A DNA stretch of 64,000 nucleotides from Patiria pectinifera (GCA_029964075.1 CM057147.1:25255513-25319512), one strand, 5' to 3'; positions 47,081 to 59,195 are shown, counted from the stretch's first letter. The notes: generated by a model not told the origin, from the sequence alone. Numbers and translations are program-made.

Positions 47081-50000
47081 TGATTGCGTTTCGGCTGACA
47101 ATGTACAGTACCACAGCCCAATTTCATGGCTGCTAACCACAGAATTATGCGCTCACGATCACCGTTCTCTGCTAACCGACTCACTGGCAAATCTGACCTG
47201 AAATTTGTTATTCACCTATTTAATCCTGAATCTACGTCAACGGGGCCCTCATTTGCTTCATGGTGTGTGCGTAAATATTTGTCAGACGGCGTTCAATAAT
47301 AATTCATTGCAAAAAGAACAAAAAAAGAAGAGAAAAAGAAAGAGAAATGCGTGTTTGAACGAACAAAAGCAGCGAGGGGCAAGAAAATGGGTTGAGTAAT
47401 TTGATTGAAAGCTCTGCACGTAAGTATATGCCAGCCTCACGTAAGAACTTTATTATGACATAATCAAATTCTGAATACAGACAGTAAACACTTCAAAGTA
47501 GGTCCATTCTCGTAATCGTGCGCTAGGTCACACATTTGCAAGAAGCTGTTTGTGTTGGCATAATGGCACAAGTGTGATGTGTGTACACAAGTCTTCACAA
47601 GTACCATCTTTGCAGGAACGGTAACCGTTTTTACATAAAAATACATGCCAAAGTGCAATTTCTGAAATCATCAAAACTTCCTTTGCTCTATCACTATCTG
47701 CACCTTCCCAAAGAAAACAAAATCTCCCATTTTTACTCATTTATATAAATTCAAATTGGAAGAAATATTAAAGACAAAACTATGCTAGTACAATGTACAT
47801 GTTTGAATAAATTTGTAATGGAAGGGTGAGTAACACGATTTAAAGGTATTCATTGTTGATAGCTTTTCTATTCCACATAGAAACAGCAAAATAAAATCGT
47901 TAAGATTTTGAGAGGAGCTATTTCCATGGAAAATCAAACTCGAGGTGGGCATGAACTTTCTCACAAGGAACATATACTGTGAAATTCAAGAACCTATTAC
48001 ACGCCTGGATAAGGAACAGAAAGGATGACCGAACCACAAGCATCCTTCAAGTCCAGACAAGTCTGAAAGACCTTTGTCACTTACAGGTAACAGCAATGTC
48101 AGTACCCTTATATTGTTGTTTCACTGCATGTAACTTCCTGTGTTAAACAATGGCTTTTTTCGTTTAAGCCGGAATCATCGAAAGAAGATTCGTTCTTTAA
48201 TTGAATTCTAAGCGTCTGAACATGGCTTTCCCAGAATGAATGACTGTTGTCAAGTTCAATCAATTGCCTTAGGGAGTTCCTACAGAGCGGGCCAACGACA
48301 CACAGTCTGAGTCAATGTCTCAAGGTGCACAAGTCTGATTTCTGTGGGAGGATATTCAACCTCGTTTCCATGGGTACGATCTTGCGGCACCATGTTGTTT
48401 CCCATCATGCCTTGCGCGATCTTAACCCCTGGATTTGTCTAATTTAAATGTGTCAAAATATGACACATTTAAATTAGGAGTGCAGTTGATGTACTTGGAC
48501 GCCATCTTTAAACTGTTGAAAGTTGTGTTTTTGTAGAATCAATCCTTTCAAACATACATGTAAGGTTTCGATGTTGCATTAATTAGCAAGGATTTGCATT
48601 AAATGTACGCTTTAGTATCATTTAAGAAAGCCAGTTCCGGCCAAATATCCACTTTTTTGTGGCATACCATTAGAAAGCTATTGATCTGCAATACAAATAT
48701 CTTGTATTTTTTTTTTAAAGTCCAACTTAATGTGCACTTCGTGGTGACGGGTCCAATGTACAAATGTGCAATTTCATAATCTGAACCTGAAATAAAACAA
48801 GCTTACGAAAAGTACATACTCTATGTATGACCAGGGATACAATACAATGTAATAAAGGAGTGCGAGTATGCTATTGATAAGATTCTACTTTAAAGTCTTG
48901 GTAGCAGTGAAATCTGGTGGACATGATGGAACTTGATCTCATGCAAACGTCAAAAACATGCCGCAAACTGCATTCCAAGTTTGAGTAATTGACCAGTCAG
49001 GGGGATCAATGAGTGCAAGTTTCATTTTGATTCCCGGGACAGAAAGTCCGGTCGTGATCCCGTCCCCGCCGTTCTGATGAACTTATTTGCTCGTGGGCAG
49101 AAGGATTTCTATTCTTACAAATGTATGCGTGCTTGACTGTCCTGTACGGTAACTGTAACAGTTCTAAGTCCTGTAACTGTCCTGATGGATTGCGCGCACG
49201 GATCACATTGCATGGGGCAAGCGTTCCACAGGAAATGAGTTTCTTAGCCTGAGGGTACGAGAATAGAATGCGTGTTTATCTGTTTTTCAGTTCTGGTCCT
49301 CAGGTAAAGAAACACGACTGTAGCTCTTCTTCTAGATTTCATGAACACAACTCTCTTGAGTGAACAAAAAAGTAATCACGATTCACTATCTGTTACGACA
49401 TGGGGGGAAAAAACATGGTGTGCATGTACATTACATGTATACCAAGCAAATATCAATGATTACCTAAGAACTTGCTAATAGAGAACTCTGACTCACAACA
49501 CATTGCTGAATATCACTGCAAGACAAAAAAATAAGTTTGATGTCACAAGATGGCGCCATCACGGCAAAGAAGGCATCTTCAGGAGACAGGCAACCTAAGA
49601 ATGAGGGCAGTATACACTTAATCCTAAGAAGCTAACACACAAGAATCATTGTAACATTGTAATCATTGGGGTTTTGCTGTACATGACCTACTAGATAAAA
49701 TGTAAACAGGACGTTGCAGTCGTACCAGGGTTTTGTTCACCCATTGCAAAATAGAATTTTCGTCTCACTTATAAATTCACAGACTGTCTGAGGTAAAAGG
49801 TGCCCAGGATTTTCTCCGACATTTCGCCCTCGATACATAATACTCAAAATTAGACGGTGTGACTCTGTAGAGGGCATTCTTTTAAGAACACCGATGGCAC
49901 CACTTCAAATAGCTGACAGAGCTTTGAAACTGTAGAATCCAAGGTGGCCTTCACTGTCATTACCTTATAACCACTTGCTGCCGGGATTATTTTTGGCCGA

Positions 50001-50846
50001 AAGACACCATTTTTGAAAAAGACAATTTTTTTAAATTAAGTCAAATGCCACACATACTGACTCTTGAGAGTCATTTGTGAAATATTTGTATGAAACTTCT
50101 CACCATAACTTAATATTATGCAACGCTCTGAGGCCTCGCCACAGAGCGATCTTTGCAACAACGACAGGCCGTGTACAATAGCCAAGATCAAGTTCAAAAC
50201 AGGGTGTGTAAAAAAAACCAATGGGAACAACTTGCTGACATGTATACAGGTCCTCTGCCTGAGACTAGGGGAAAGCTGGATGATTTAACTGTTCTCCTGA
50301 CCCTGGGAATATGTGTGTTCTTACAAAATGAGATGGATGGGCACAGATCGTAGCGCAGATAAAATGCCAAAAAAATCCAAATGGGGATGACTTTTTTCAA
50401 TTTTCAGATTTATTGACATCTTTGATATGTCTACTACACTTGTTTTTAAGGAATAGTACAAAAATCCCAGAATAGAAACGTTTTTAAAGAAAAACAACGG
50501 ACATCTTTCATTTTCACGAATACAAAACTCAAAACTTAAAGGCCTTTTACTCTATATTTTACTTTTTTGACAATCGATAAATGCAAACTTTAAACAGCCA
50601 TAATTTGTCAATGGAATGTCCGATTGAAGTGCATGCAAACAATGTTGTAAGAAAAACGTTATTCTCTTTGATGTGTTACGATGCGAGGGCCCAGACTATC
50701 CTGACACCATCTCGGGACTTGGTCACCACCTTCCACTCTTCCTTATCCAACATTAGGGTCCTCATCTCCCCTGTGTCACTTTCCTTATACTCATAAACAC
50801 TCATTTTCACCTCTGCCCAGTTCTGTCTCATTTTGCCTCACATATA
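47081..50846. other. Intron sequence, no supported exon
   Basis: Includes the perfect palindrome at 48439-48477. A minus-strand open frame at 49006-49206 is hydrophilic but lacks a convincing splice pair in the right phase. Confidence 0.4.
48439..48477. repeat. Perfect 17 bp-arm hairpin
   Basis: CTAATTTAAATGTGTCA, five bases, TGACACATTTAAATTAG. AT-rich; it could extrude or act as a transcript hairpin. Confidence 0.7.
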
Positions 50847-51254
50847 CAATGGAACGCCGATATACCGAACACCGCTATACCAAACATTCGGCTACACCGA
50901 ACATTATCCTTGGCTCCCGGTTTTAATATGCAAAATGTACCGAACGTTGTTGTTGAAAATAGGCAACAGATTAACAAAAACTCTAACGGTTGTTCATGTA
51001 TTAAACACTATTTGGGCCACTAATTCCCGCACATCAAACGACCCACAGTTACATCGGGTTTGAATGTTGAAGAGCGATAGATTGCTATTACATGTATTTC
51101 CCCAAGGAAAAGAAGGGAAAACCACTCGTGAGAAATGCCAGTTCACTATTGGTCAAAAGAGGGTACCGTCGATTCAAAATCGCCATACCGAACGATCGTT
51201 ATTACGAACACTTTCTGTGGATCCAACGATGTTCATTATAGCGGCGTTCTACTG
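50847..51254. mobile_element. pogo/Tigger-like MITE (TA target site)
   Basis: Ends CAATGGAACGCCGATATACC and ...TATAGCGGCGTTCTACTG are inverted and flanked by TA. GAACACCG/CGAACA blocks lie inside. About 408 bp, no transposase. Confidence 0.7.
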
Positions 51255-51559
51255 TACATTGCCAGATCGTGAGTACCACATCCTTCGGCGTTAGCTGGTT
51301 AAGTATAAAGTGAGTAGGTCAAATATGGACTCCATGTATGAACATTAGATGGCGCTTTGTTGCGACTCACAACTGACTGGAGACCAGACCTATATATATA
51401 TCACATGTGATCCTGAAATGTGACTAGTTTCTATATACACTTCTTTGCTGAACTGCCTTTCCTGTTGTCTGATTGGCCTACTTCTTCCGCACACTCATGC
51501 ATCATGCACAAAAGTATACGCACAAATGCACGTAGATACGTGTCTTCACTTAAGCACCA

Positions 51560-51801
51560 GGGGCCAATTTCACGGCCCTGCTAAGCACAAAAAATTGCTT
51601 AGCACAACAAAAATATGGCTTATAAAAGCAGGTTACCAGCCAAAACTCCATGTCATGTATGTTGCTTGTGATTAGTATTCACCTGTTGTTTGCTTAGCAT
51701 GGAAATCACATGGAGTTTTGGCTGGTAACCTGCTTTTATAAGCCATATTTTTTGTGTGCTAAGCAAATTTGTGTGCTTAGCAGCGCCGTAAAATTGGGCC
51801 C
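51560..51801. mobile_element. Palindromic MITE, GGGCCCAATTT ends
   Basis: Ends GGGGCCAATTTCACGGCCCT and GGCGCTGCTAAG-type RC (AAATTGGGCCC at the right). The arms pair over about 110 bases (CTGCTAAGCACA, GCTTATAAAAGCAGGTTACC, GCCAAAACTCCATG) around a 40-base centre. Confidence 0.75.
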
Positions 51802-52007
51802 AGATCAGCAATGGGTTCAATTGTCTCTCCAAGTGAACACTCCCAGCTTACTCTCTGTTACCATTGAGGGGGTACTTGTGCATTCAGTTACAAGCATGAC
51901 CATTAAATTTGAGCAGGGTGCCGAACCTGGAACAGGGCTGCATGAACATGTTTTGCCCTCCATAAAACCCCTAGTGGGAAACATGTGACACTCATCTAAG
52001 GTCTTAC

Positions 52008-52139
52008 CGTTGTGATGTCGGTGGCCTTTGCTCCGTCCGTTCTTGGATTGTCTGTTTGGTGGACTACCAGTCTCGGACTTGGAGGGGATGGCCCGTACGC
52101 TGTCCATATCACTGGTGACATCATCTTCTGTCTCTCCAT
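52008..52139 (-). CDS. Coding exon, degenerate motif and basic tail
   Basis: Encodes residues 694-737 and is phase 1 at both ends. The acceptor is CATTCTCATTTCAG and the donor AACG|GTAAGACC (strong). It starts DGETEDDVTSDMDSVRAIPS, which looks like the first half of the repeat motif (SDMDSV) without the TExxExxF half. It ends in a Lys/Arg/His-rich tail (SKNGRSKGHRHHN). Its donor is in phase with the exon at 38611-38854. The intron between them is 13 kb and full of MITEs, so intervening exons cannot be excluded. Confidence 0.75.
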
Positions 52140-52239
52140 CTGAAATGAGAATGATTCAGACGTAATACTACAGAGAAGATTCTTGCAATCTACAAACTTG
52201 AAAATGCCTCTGAAAATGCCTCTGAACAACGACACTGAA

Positions 52240-52330
52240 AAAGTGGGAAACCGTCAATGTAGGGCAGGATAGCTCAGGTTCAGATCCCACTCACGTCAAA
52301 TCGTTTTTCAACTTTATGATTACCAACTAT
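52240..52330 (+). mobile_element. SINE relic, internally deleted
   Basis: GTCAATGTAGGGCAGGATAG, then CTCAGGTTCAGATCCCACTC. The left flank (GACACTGAAAAAGTGGG) and tail (GTCAAATCGTTTTTCAACTTT) match those of 60043-60185. The part between the A and B boxes is missing. Confidence 0.45.
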
Positions 52331-52500
52331 TACTTGGGACTTCTGCGGCCTAATTGTCTAGAGACTAAAACTTTGAGTCCAGCCTGCAAGTTGAAATGAG
52401 ATTGTCCTTGGGCATGACACTTTTTTCGAGTACTGCCTCTCTTTATCAAGGAAAGGATAGGTACCTGTACCTGTCAGGATTTTTTACATGGTAATATGCT

Positions 52501-53593
52501 CAGAGATGCCACAGGGTCTGCTTGAAAAAAACGGAACTGGGTGTGCTTGAAAAAAAACCGGAACAGCTGCTTGAAAAAAACGGACTTTTTTGTGGGTGAA
52601 AAAGCCACTCCGTGTCCGACACAAAGTCCCCGTTGTCATCTTTATCTTGTAGCCAAGCCAAGTTCTGTTTATTTTTTAATTGTGCTTCTATGGCCTTTAA
52701 AGCTGTCGGTTCGTTCAATCACTTTGACTTTTTCCATATTCCTAATATTTATTCTGCCTACCCGAATTTCCAACGTAACATTCGACACGAAACATGCATG
52801 ATTCCACAACACTGGGCAAGTTCGCGCAAGGACTATAGTTAACCATTGGTCGACTAACGCTTGCCCGAACTCTGTCTAGTTGACGATGGTTAACTACGCT
52901 AGTCGACTATTTGGAACCAACCTACTGGGGTTGGTTGCTTCGCTGGTAACCATAGCCGCGCGGGTTCATAACGTACAGCGTGGAGCCAGGATCCAGACGT
53001 TTTGCAATGACATTTTGACCAGCATTCGACTAGAGACGTTCGCACTTTGCTATAAGTGCGCAGGCGTAAGGTACGTCACAAATCAACCACTAGTCGACTA
53101 ATGGTCCTTGCCCGAACTTGGCCACTGCTGTCGGTGTACATGATCCTTGCACTACGCGTACGCGATGCGCTCAACGAAAACATGGTTGGTACCCGCATTT
53201 TTTATTCTGTATTTCTTATTTTTTTTTTTTTTAATTTTTATTCTTTATTTTGTATTCACATAAATCACTGCGATCGGAAACCACCGATAGCTGAAATGAT
53301 AGACTTGATATCCAGGCTGAATGCTTTGTGCGCTTAGCACACAACACGCCTAAGTACGTTGGCCGCTTGTATTGCATGCAGGCTCGGCAACAACATACAC
53401 AAAGACTGTTTTTAAGACTACTTCAACGAACAACGTTGTGCCATGCCTGCGCCTAAATGAGGTAAAAATCAATGCATTTCCACAGTTTTTCTTCTCTTTT
53501 TCTGGTTAATTTGACGGCCGGAAAAAACGGAATTTTGTGAGATTTTTTGTAAAATCCGGAATTCCGGTTAAAACCGGAAAAGTGGCATCTCTG
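52501..53593. mobile_element. 1.1 kb TIR element with 6 bp TSD
   Basis: Ends CAGAGATGCCAC and GTGGCATCTCTG, flanked by TATGCT (52495-52500 and 53594-53599). The left end has a triplicated GCTTGAAAAAAACGGA; the right end reads CCGGAATTCCGGTTAAAACC. A second element (52810-53127) lies inside. Confidence 0.65.
52810..53127. mobile_element. Nested TIR element
   Basis: CACTGGGCAAGTTCGCGCAA and CCTTGCCCGAACTTGGCCAC-TG are inverted with few mismatches. GTCGACTA blocks recur in both halves. Non-coding. Confidence 0.5.
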
Positions 53594-53783
53594 TATGCTT
53601 GAATGTGAAGTATATTTTGTGAATTGGCTGTATTCAAGCTAATGCGAGCGTGTGAGATATTCTCTGAATTTCTCGGGTATCAGTGCCAAAGTTCTCATGA
53701 CTCGCTTTGATTAATCTTGTTGGTTGTGCCCTCTACAACCGCGGCGGCTAGACCACAGCTTCCAGGATCGGGACCAGTTGTAT

Positions 53784-53931
53784 TAAGACTGGTTCATGCC
53801 AATTTGACGTCACGACGCATTTGCTGTGAAATTCGCCAGAGTTGAAATGTTTGTGAATTCGCAGCGTGAATACTCCCCCTGACGTCACAGATTCGCGTTC
53901 GCGTTTGCGCCGAGTATGAACCAGCCTTAAG
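53784..53931. mobile_element. MITE family L, copy 1
   Basis: About 150 bp with inverted ends GACTGGTTCATGCC and GAGTATGAACCAGCC, flanked by TTAA on both sides. GACGTCA (CRE-like) and CGCGAATTC-like blocks lie inside each arm. Confidence 0.6.
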
Positions 53932-54383
53932 GGAGATAGAAATTTGAATCCACTCACTGACCAAGAGTATGCTGATCTTTGGTGCCCCTTAAAGCATTCC
54001 CACATATTAAACATTGTAAAACTGGGTTTTTGCCAGTGGACGGGTTGCCTGATTAACCAGTTCGTGCCAGGATTATTATGACAAGAAGGGAACGGGGTGC
54101 GGGATTAATTTTCACTCGATCTCAAGCCAGGCAGGTTGAAGCCATCAAACCTTGGGCAGCACATTCATATTTTCTGCCTCGCTCCCTGTGAGTGGGTCGC
54201 TGACAGATATGTCCGGCCTCGCTCCCTGCGTGTTCATGCGTCATCTGTTCCGAATACCGGAAAACCTTTGCGTGTGTTCACATCATCCGGCACTAACTGT
54301 CTAAGGGTGAACTGGTTAAGGGTGAAACCTGGCTCCTAAAGAAATAAAGCTATTGCAACCCTTAAACTGTACAATTCTTTTAC

Positions 54384-54518
54384 CTTTTCTAGAACGTCGC
54401 ATTTTCTCTATCTTCTTCTTCCTAAGAATTGCTTGGAATTTCCTCTCCACTTCCTCCATTTGCAAAGGATCCAGGTCGCTCTGGTCTCCAAACTCATTGA
54501 AAACTCGAACCTCTGGAC
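54384..54518 (-). CDS. Coding exon with repeat motif and basic helix
   Basis: Encodes residues 649-693 and is phase 1 at both ends. The acceptor is CGCATCTTTAG and the donor AAAAG|GTAAAAG. It starts GPEVRVFNEFGDQSDLDPLQ and continues MEEVERKFQAILRKKKIEKM, then an Arg/Ser/Lys tail. This is the most helix-prone copy: acidic first half, then a strongly basic second half with hydrophobic residues every three to four positions. It could pair as a short coiled coil or bind an acidic surface. The intron above it (54519-55485) contains a degenerate tandem repeat. Confidence 0.8.
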
Positions 54519-54889
54519 CTAAAGATGCGAAAATAAGACACAGTGAAATTTCCAAAGCAAATGTGGATTGAATTTGGCATTGCTTAGGTTTTCATCAGGT
54601 GTAAAAATAGGGACCGTAACTTCAGCTTGCCATCAATGTAAATGTAAAGATTTCAAACTTGGACTTATTTTCTACACTTTAGCTGAGCTGATATTTGAGC
54701 GGGTTCAGTTTTTTTATTGTCCTGGCTTAATTTTTTTGGAGCCAGTGCTCCGTAATAAAAAAAAAAACCATCCCTGTTGGCATTGAAGGCTAAGCATTTT
54801 TATATGGTGTAAGATTTTTCTCAAGTTGACTCCTTATAATGTTGGCAAGAATTATCAAGAGGCATCATCATCACGTCAGCGTCTGGAGT

Positions 54890-55450
54890 TCTGTAATTTG
54901 TGAGGTGCAGTCAACTTTTTAGAACTTGCATTTCTGCTGCACTTTTGGTATTGTAAACCTCACAAGCATGAACCTTGTGAGGCTCTCCATCTATAAAGGT
55001 GGCAAGAGTAGTATCTCCCACATGCTGCATCCCTTATGAGATGTGAACCTCACACATTGCTTCACCTCAATTACCTCAATTTGTCAATTACCATGATTAC
55101 CTCACAAGGTGGCAAGTGCTGCACCTCACATACAAACTTAGATTGATACCTTCCTAACTCATCCTGCACTTTTTGATGTACCCTGCCCTTCTCGGCTTAC
55201 AACCAAACTGCATCTCAGCTACACCTGGTGAAATGTGAACCTCACAAGTGCTTTATCTTGCGAGGTTCTCCAATTACCTAACACAAGGTGGCTTGTGCTG
55301 CGCCTCACATGCATTGTACAAACTTAGATTGGCTAAATTTCTTTTTGATTTACCTTCCTGTCTCACTTCATAGCATCTCAGCTACTACTTGTTTAGGTGT
55401 GAACCTCACAAGCTTTTAAACCTGATGAGGTTCCTAACCTCACTATGCAT
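54890..55450. repeat. Degenerate intronic tandem repeat (~185 bp unit)
   Basis: GTGAACCTCACAAG, GAGGTTCTCC / GAGGCTCTCC, AAGGTGGC(A/T)(A/T)G and ACAAACTTAGATTG recur in order about three times between two coding exons. Confidence 0.55.
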
Positions 55451-55485
55451 GTACAAGATCAGTACAAAACGATCGACTGTGATAC

Positions 55486-55731
55486 CTTTCCTCAAAGCCT
55501 CCTGAAACTTCTCATGCACCATGCCCGTCTCGACAGACTCCAGGTCACTGGCTATGGTCACCTGGTCGAAGCTCTTGACCGGCACTCCGGCCACCTGCTT
55601 GACCATCAGGGAACGGAAGCGCTGCTCATATTCCTCAGTCTGGATAGACTCGGGGTCACTCTGGACATTTGGGGCATGTCTGCTCCTGGGGATATTGCTG
55701 AGATTTGCATATTTTGGAGAGTTGTGCTGAT
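55486..55731 (-). CDS. Coding exon with two repeat motifs
   Basis: Encodes residues 567-648 and is phase 1 at both ends. The acceptor is TTTTTTTTTTACCAG and the donor GAAAG|GTATCAC. Two motif copies are about 35 residues apart: QSDPESIQTEEYEQRFRSLM and SDLESVETGMVHEKFQEALR. The second ends one residue before the exon edge. Each copy is followed by a short hydrophobic/basic run, consistent with a short amphipathic helix after the acidic part. The preceding stretch is Asn/Pro/Arg-rich. Confidence 0.85.
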
Positions 55732-56607
55732 CTGGTAAAAAAAAACGAAACAAACTTCTCTCGGTGGATTTCGAAAACTTCTGCAAGCTATTTGTTATAA
55801 CGAACAAACTAGACATTTTTACAGAATTTGAACATCTTTCCAATTTTCTTAAAAATAATTGAAACCCTGCATGGTGGAAAATAACTTGTGGAAGGGTTGA
55901 TGTAGCACCCTTCACAAATTTTTCTTTTAAGTAGTATGAAGACAATTCTGAGTAAAGCGGCAGTGCTTCTCAGATCATCTTCCTATCAATCCAAAAAAAC
56001 ACCCGTTTTTCTACAATTTTTAGAGCGTCTTCTTTTCTCAAGTTCTCTTTGTAATGGTATAAACTGATGAGAAACGTTCCAAATGTAATGGTAGTTAAGA
56101 AATGATATAATGGTATGTCACATGGATAAGTAACCACAATGACAAACCATGAAAAAATTCTGTCAAATGTTAGTTCAATATTGCCAACTTGAATGTCATA
56201 AAATACATGATACACTCAAATGATGGTAGTGCGGTAAATCTATGCACGAGATGATGGCTGCTTAAAACTGCCAATGGGAGCTCCTAAACGGCAAATTTCT
56301 GCATGAAAAATGTTATTATGATTAGTGAAAGCGATGCGATAGATCCTTATCACACAAGTAGCCATCTGCCTAGCTTGAGGCAAGACAGATTCCAAGTGCT
56401 GATTTCTAAAAATAGAGCATGGCAAGCAAGCCAGGGTAATTCTCTACCATGGTTGCCATGCCTTTAGGACTTCCCAGACAGCTGCACATGATGCGAAATG
56501 ATATGCTTAATGATCAGCTTAAAAGAACAAGTTTGGTTAAAACTGAGCGGGAACATGTAAACTTGTGTGTTTAACACACACTGTTAAGATCAAAAATTGG
56601 TTTTTAA

Positions 56608-56986
56608 AGGCATACAGGATCATTTGGTTTTCATTCATTTTGTTTCCAATGATAACACCACTCGAAATCCAAAGAAGAATGTTCAAAACCTAACCTGTTG
56701 AAGTTTCAGCTCAGTGGCGTTACATTTTTCGAACAAACACTGAAAAATCGTGTACAACCTTTTGATCACGAAACATGATTTTGTTAATTTTACTCTTTAT
56801 TTCCAACGATCCTTCAATTAACTGATTGTTGAAAATCTCCTACATTTCATGATTTCTTCTAATTAAATGACGGCAAGCCAGACGGAGTGTTTATTAGTCC
56901 AAGTACGATCTTTAATCCAAGTAACGTTTTTTGATAATAATTAGGTAAGTTACTTTTGGAGTAAATGCAAATGATCGTATATGCCT
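56608..56986. mobile_element. MITE family C, beside an exon
   Basis: 379 bp between TTAA at 56604-56607 and 56987-56990. Inverted ends are AGGCATACAGGATCATTTG and CAAATGATCGTATATGCCT. It sits in the intron with its lower-exon-side TTAA only 15 bases from the 57006 exon edge. Confidence 0.8.
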
Positions 56987-57005
56987 TTAAGACCTCTGTT
57001 CTTAC

Positions 57006-57833
57006 CCGTTACCCTTGCGACCTCAAAATGACCCTCATAATCCTCTGTCCTGATAGAATCTGAGCCTACGTCGCTCTCTGTTACACCCTTACGGAGGTAC
57101 ATGTACTCTGGAAGACCGCTGGGTTTGGAAGTTGGCAAGGTGTTTGTCCGTTTCTTCTTGCTCCTTGATTTTCCTCTTCTGCCCATCCCCGGGACTGTCA
57201 AATGGTCAGTCTTTTTCGGAGAAGCCGACGGTATTCTCTTAGCTTCATTCCTATTGGACGGATTATTGCGTGTGGTTTTCAGTGGGCTCCTGCTTGTGGT
57301 GGATGGTGGGTCGTGCGCGACAATGCTTGTCTGGAAGACGTGCTCAAAATCCTCAGTTGCTATGGAGTCTGCGTCCATGCCTCGGCCAGCTCGCCGGTGC
57401 TCCAGGAAGGACTTGCTATCCGGCGGCAACGATTGGTGGGTTCTTCCGTTCTCACTGGAACGTATTGCGCCTGTGGTTCGTTGAGTATTGTGATTCGTCC
57501 TTGGAAGATTTTGACTTTGGTGATTGTTGCTGAGGTTTGGTGACGATTCTGCGTCAAAAAGCGGATCGGTGGTTGAGTCGGATAAAACAAGCGAGACCAT
57601 TTCCTGTATCCTCGAGGATATGTCTTGCGTTTGGTGATTGTCATCACTTTGACTTGAATCCTCAGTCCTGTTGTCGTCCGCCTCGTCTGGTACCCCACGC
57701 CGCCTGTTCCAACTCTTTGTACTGTTTGATGCTGTGGCCGAAGAAGGCAGTGACCTGTTGTGCTTTTGCAGTGCATCGTGGGTGTGTGAAGGATTGTGGG
57801 AATGCTGTGAAGGCAGTGCGTCGGTATCAGAAT
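57006..57833 (-). CDS. Largest coding exon, two repeat motifs and basic cluster
   Basis: Encodes residues 291-566 (828 nt, phase 1 at both ends). The acceptor is CTACCACACAG and the donor ACGG|GTAAGAAC, a near-consensus site. The first 150 residues are Asn/Ser/His/Gln-rich and look disordered. A motif copy (MDADSIATEDFEHVF) lies near residue 445 and a second (GSDSIRTEDYEGHFEVARV) closes the exon. Between them is a strongly basic stretch (GRRGKSRSKKKRT) that could be a nuclear localisation or nucleic-acid/lipid-binding patch. A family-C MITE ends 15 bases below the exon edge, almost touching the donor. Long open frames on the opposite strand here are shadows of this exon. Confidence 0.85.
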
Positions 57834-58589
57834 CTGTGTGGTAGCACACGCAAAAATCGGCAAAGAGAGGGAAGGGGGATGGGTGTTAAATAAGCTGCAG
57901 TTAGAGACATTAGCAATGCATGATATTAAATGTTACCTGAATCTTCAAAAATTTCATGGCACTGCTTAGCACACAATTTTCTGCGTATTTTTGTTCAGTT
58001 CAATGGCATTGTGCACAAGTGCGCCCTCGACGGTAAGAAAGAGAGAGTTGGGGGAGTCCATCGGGAGGGCAATTGAAGACACCATGCATGTGCACATTCA
58101 GAATAAATTTAGTTGTCCCGTCCACTACAAGTTTGGCTCTCAAAGAGGACAAATTCAGAGCACATAGAGACCCCCTAACTTTTTTTACTCGGCCTTAAAT
58201 AAGGCAATAAATGTGTGCTTGGCTGGTTTTAAACACTCTGTTTAAGACCGGTTGGCGTCTGGATGCTGATTTTACCCGAGCCATTCATAAATACCTTTTC
58301 GGTAAAAAAAAATCTAAACTTTTTCGGTCCAAAAGTCCCAATCAAAAATTATAAATTTCCAAACACCCCTCTGGCTATATTATGGCATGTCCATGTCGTA
58401 AACAACTCCTTCTATGGAGATTGGTGCGCGCGTACTGCGCGATGTGGCGCAGAATGCAGCTGCACCGGTGTATGTGAATTTAGGACTATGAAATACTGAC
58501 TCACTGGTAGTATTGCGCATGCCTGTGTGAGCATTGTGAATGGACATTCAACCAATAAAACGGTAACTAAAAGGCACCGGATTCTGTAA

Positions 58590-58676
58590 CTGTTTAAGCT
58601 GTTTATTGTGAGGCGCTGTGATCTTTGTAGAGCGCCATACAAATGCTTGGTATTATTATTATTATTATTATAGGAG
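58590..58676 (+). mobile_element. CR1/L2-like 3' tail with (ATT)n
   Basis: GAGGCGCTGTGATCTTTGTA, GAGCGCCATACAAATGCTTG, then GGTATTATTATTATTATTATTA (first bases). This is the usual tail of L2/CR1-type LINEs and their SINEs. Confidence 0.5.
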
Positions 58677-59195
58677 TCAAACGTTCATGTGACACTGGAA
58701 AAGTGTTTAAGACACCCAGCCGGTCTTTATCAACCAATTAAAACCGACCATGCGACGGGCTCTCGACCAATAGGAATGGGTAAACTGTCTCAGGTATTTA
58801 TGAATGGCAGCTTTTACTACATCTACATTAAAAATGATTTTTGCAATGCATACTTCTTTTGCAGCTTGGGTTTTAGTATATTTGACCCACTAAATAATGA
58901 TTTTATGAGTACTGCTGCCGCAAGTAGTTAGTTTGTTATGCAATGAATGCTTTTTGCAGAAAAACAAAGGTTAGCATTGTTGTAGTCAAGGCCATCACAA
59001 GTCCATCACAAGTCAATAACAAGTCATCCTGTCCAAAGTCAAGTCACAAGCTATTCAAATGACCTCCAACCAAGGCATTTCTTTGTCATTTTTTAAATGG
59101 TTGGTATTTGTTGAATTGACTTGAGATTTAATTTGTGATTTGGATTTTTCGATGGCCTGTACTACACAGCTGTCAAGAAAACATGATACATGTAC

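Noticed and set aside
46509-47083. 130-150 codon frames on both strands
   Set aside because: They lie across the hAT-like MITE and the interrupted LINE/SINE tail; frames on both strands overlap, as expected for GC-rich repeat ends.
49006-49206. Additional coding exon in the 13 kb intron
   Set aside because: Hydrophilic frame, but no acceptor/donor pair of phase 1-1 could be placed around it.
57101-57543. Three plus-strand open frames of 87-127 codons
   Set aside because: Shadows of the 828 nt coding exon on the opposite strand, whose frame has matching splice phases and the repeat motif.
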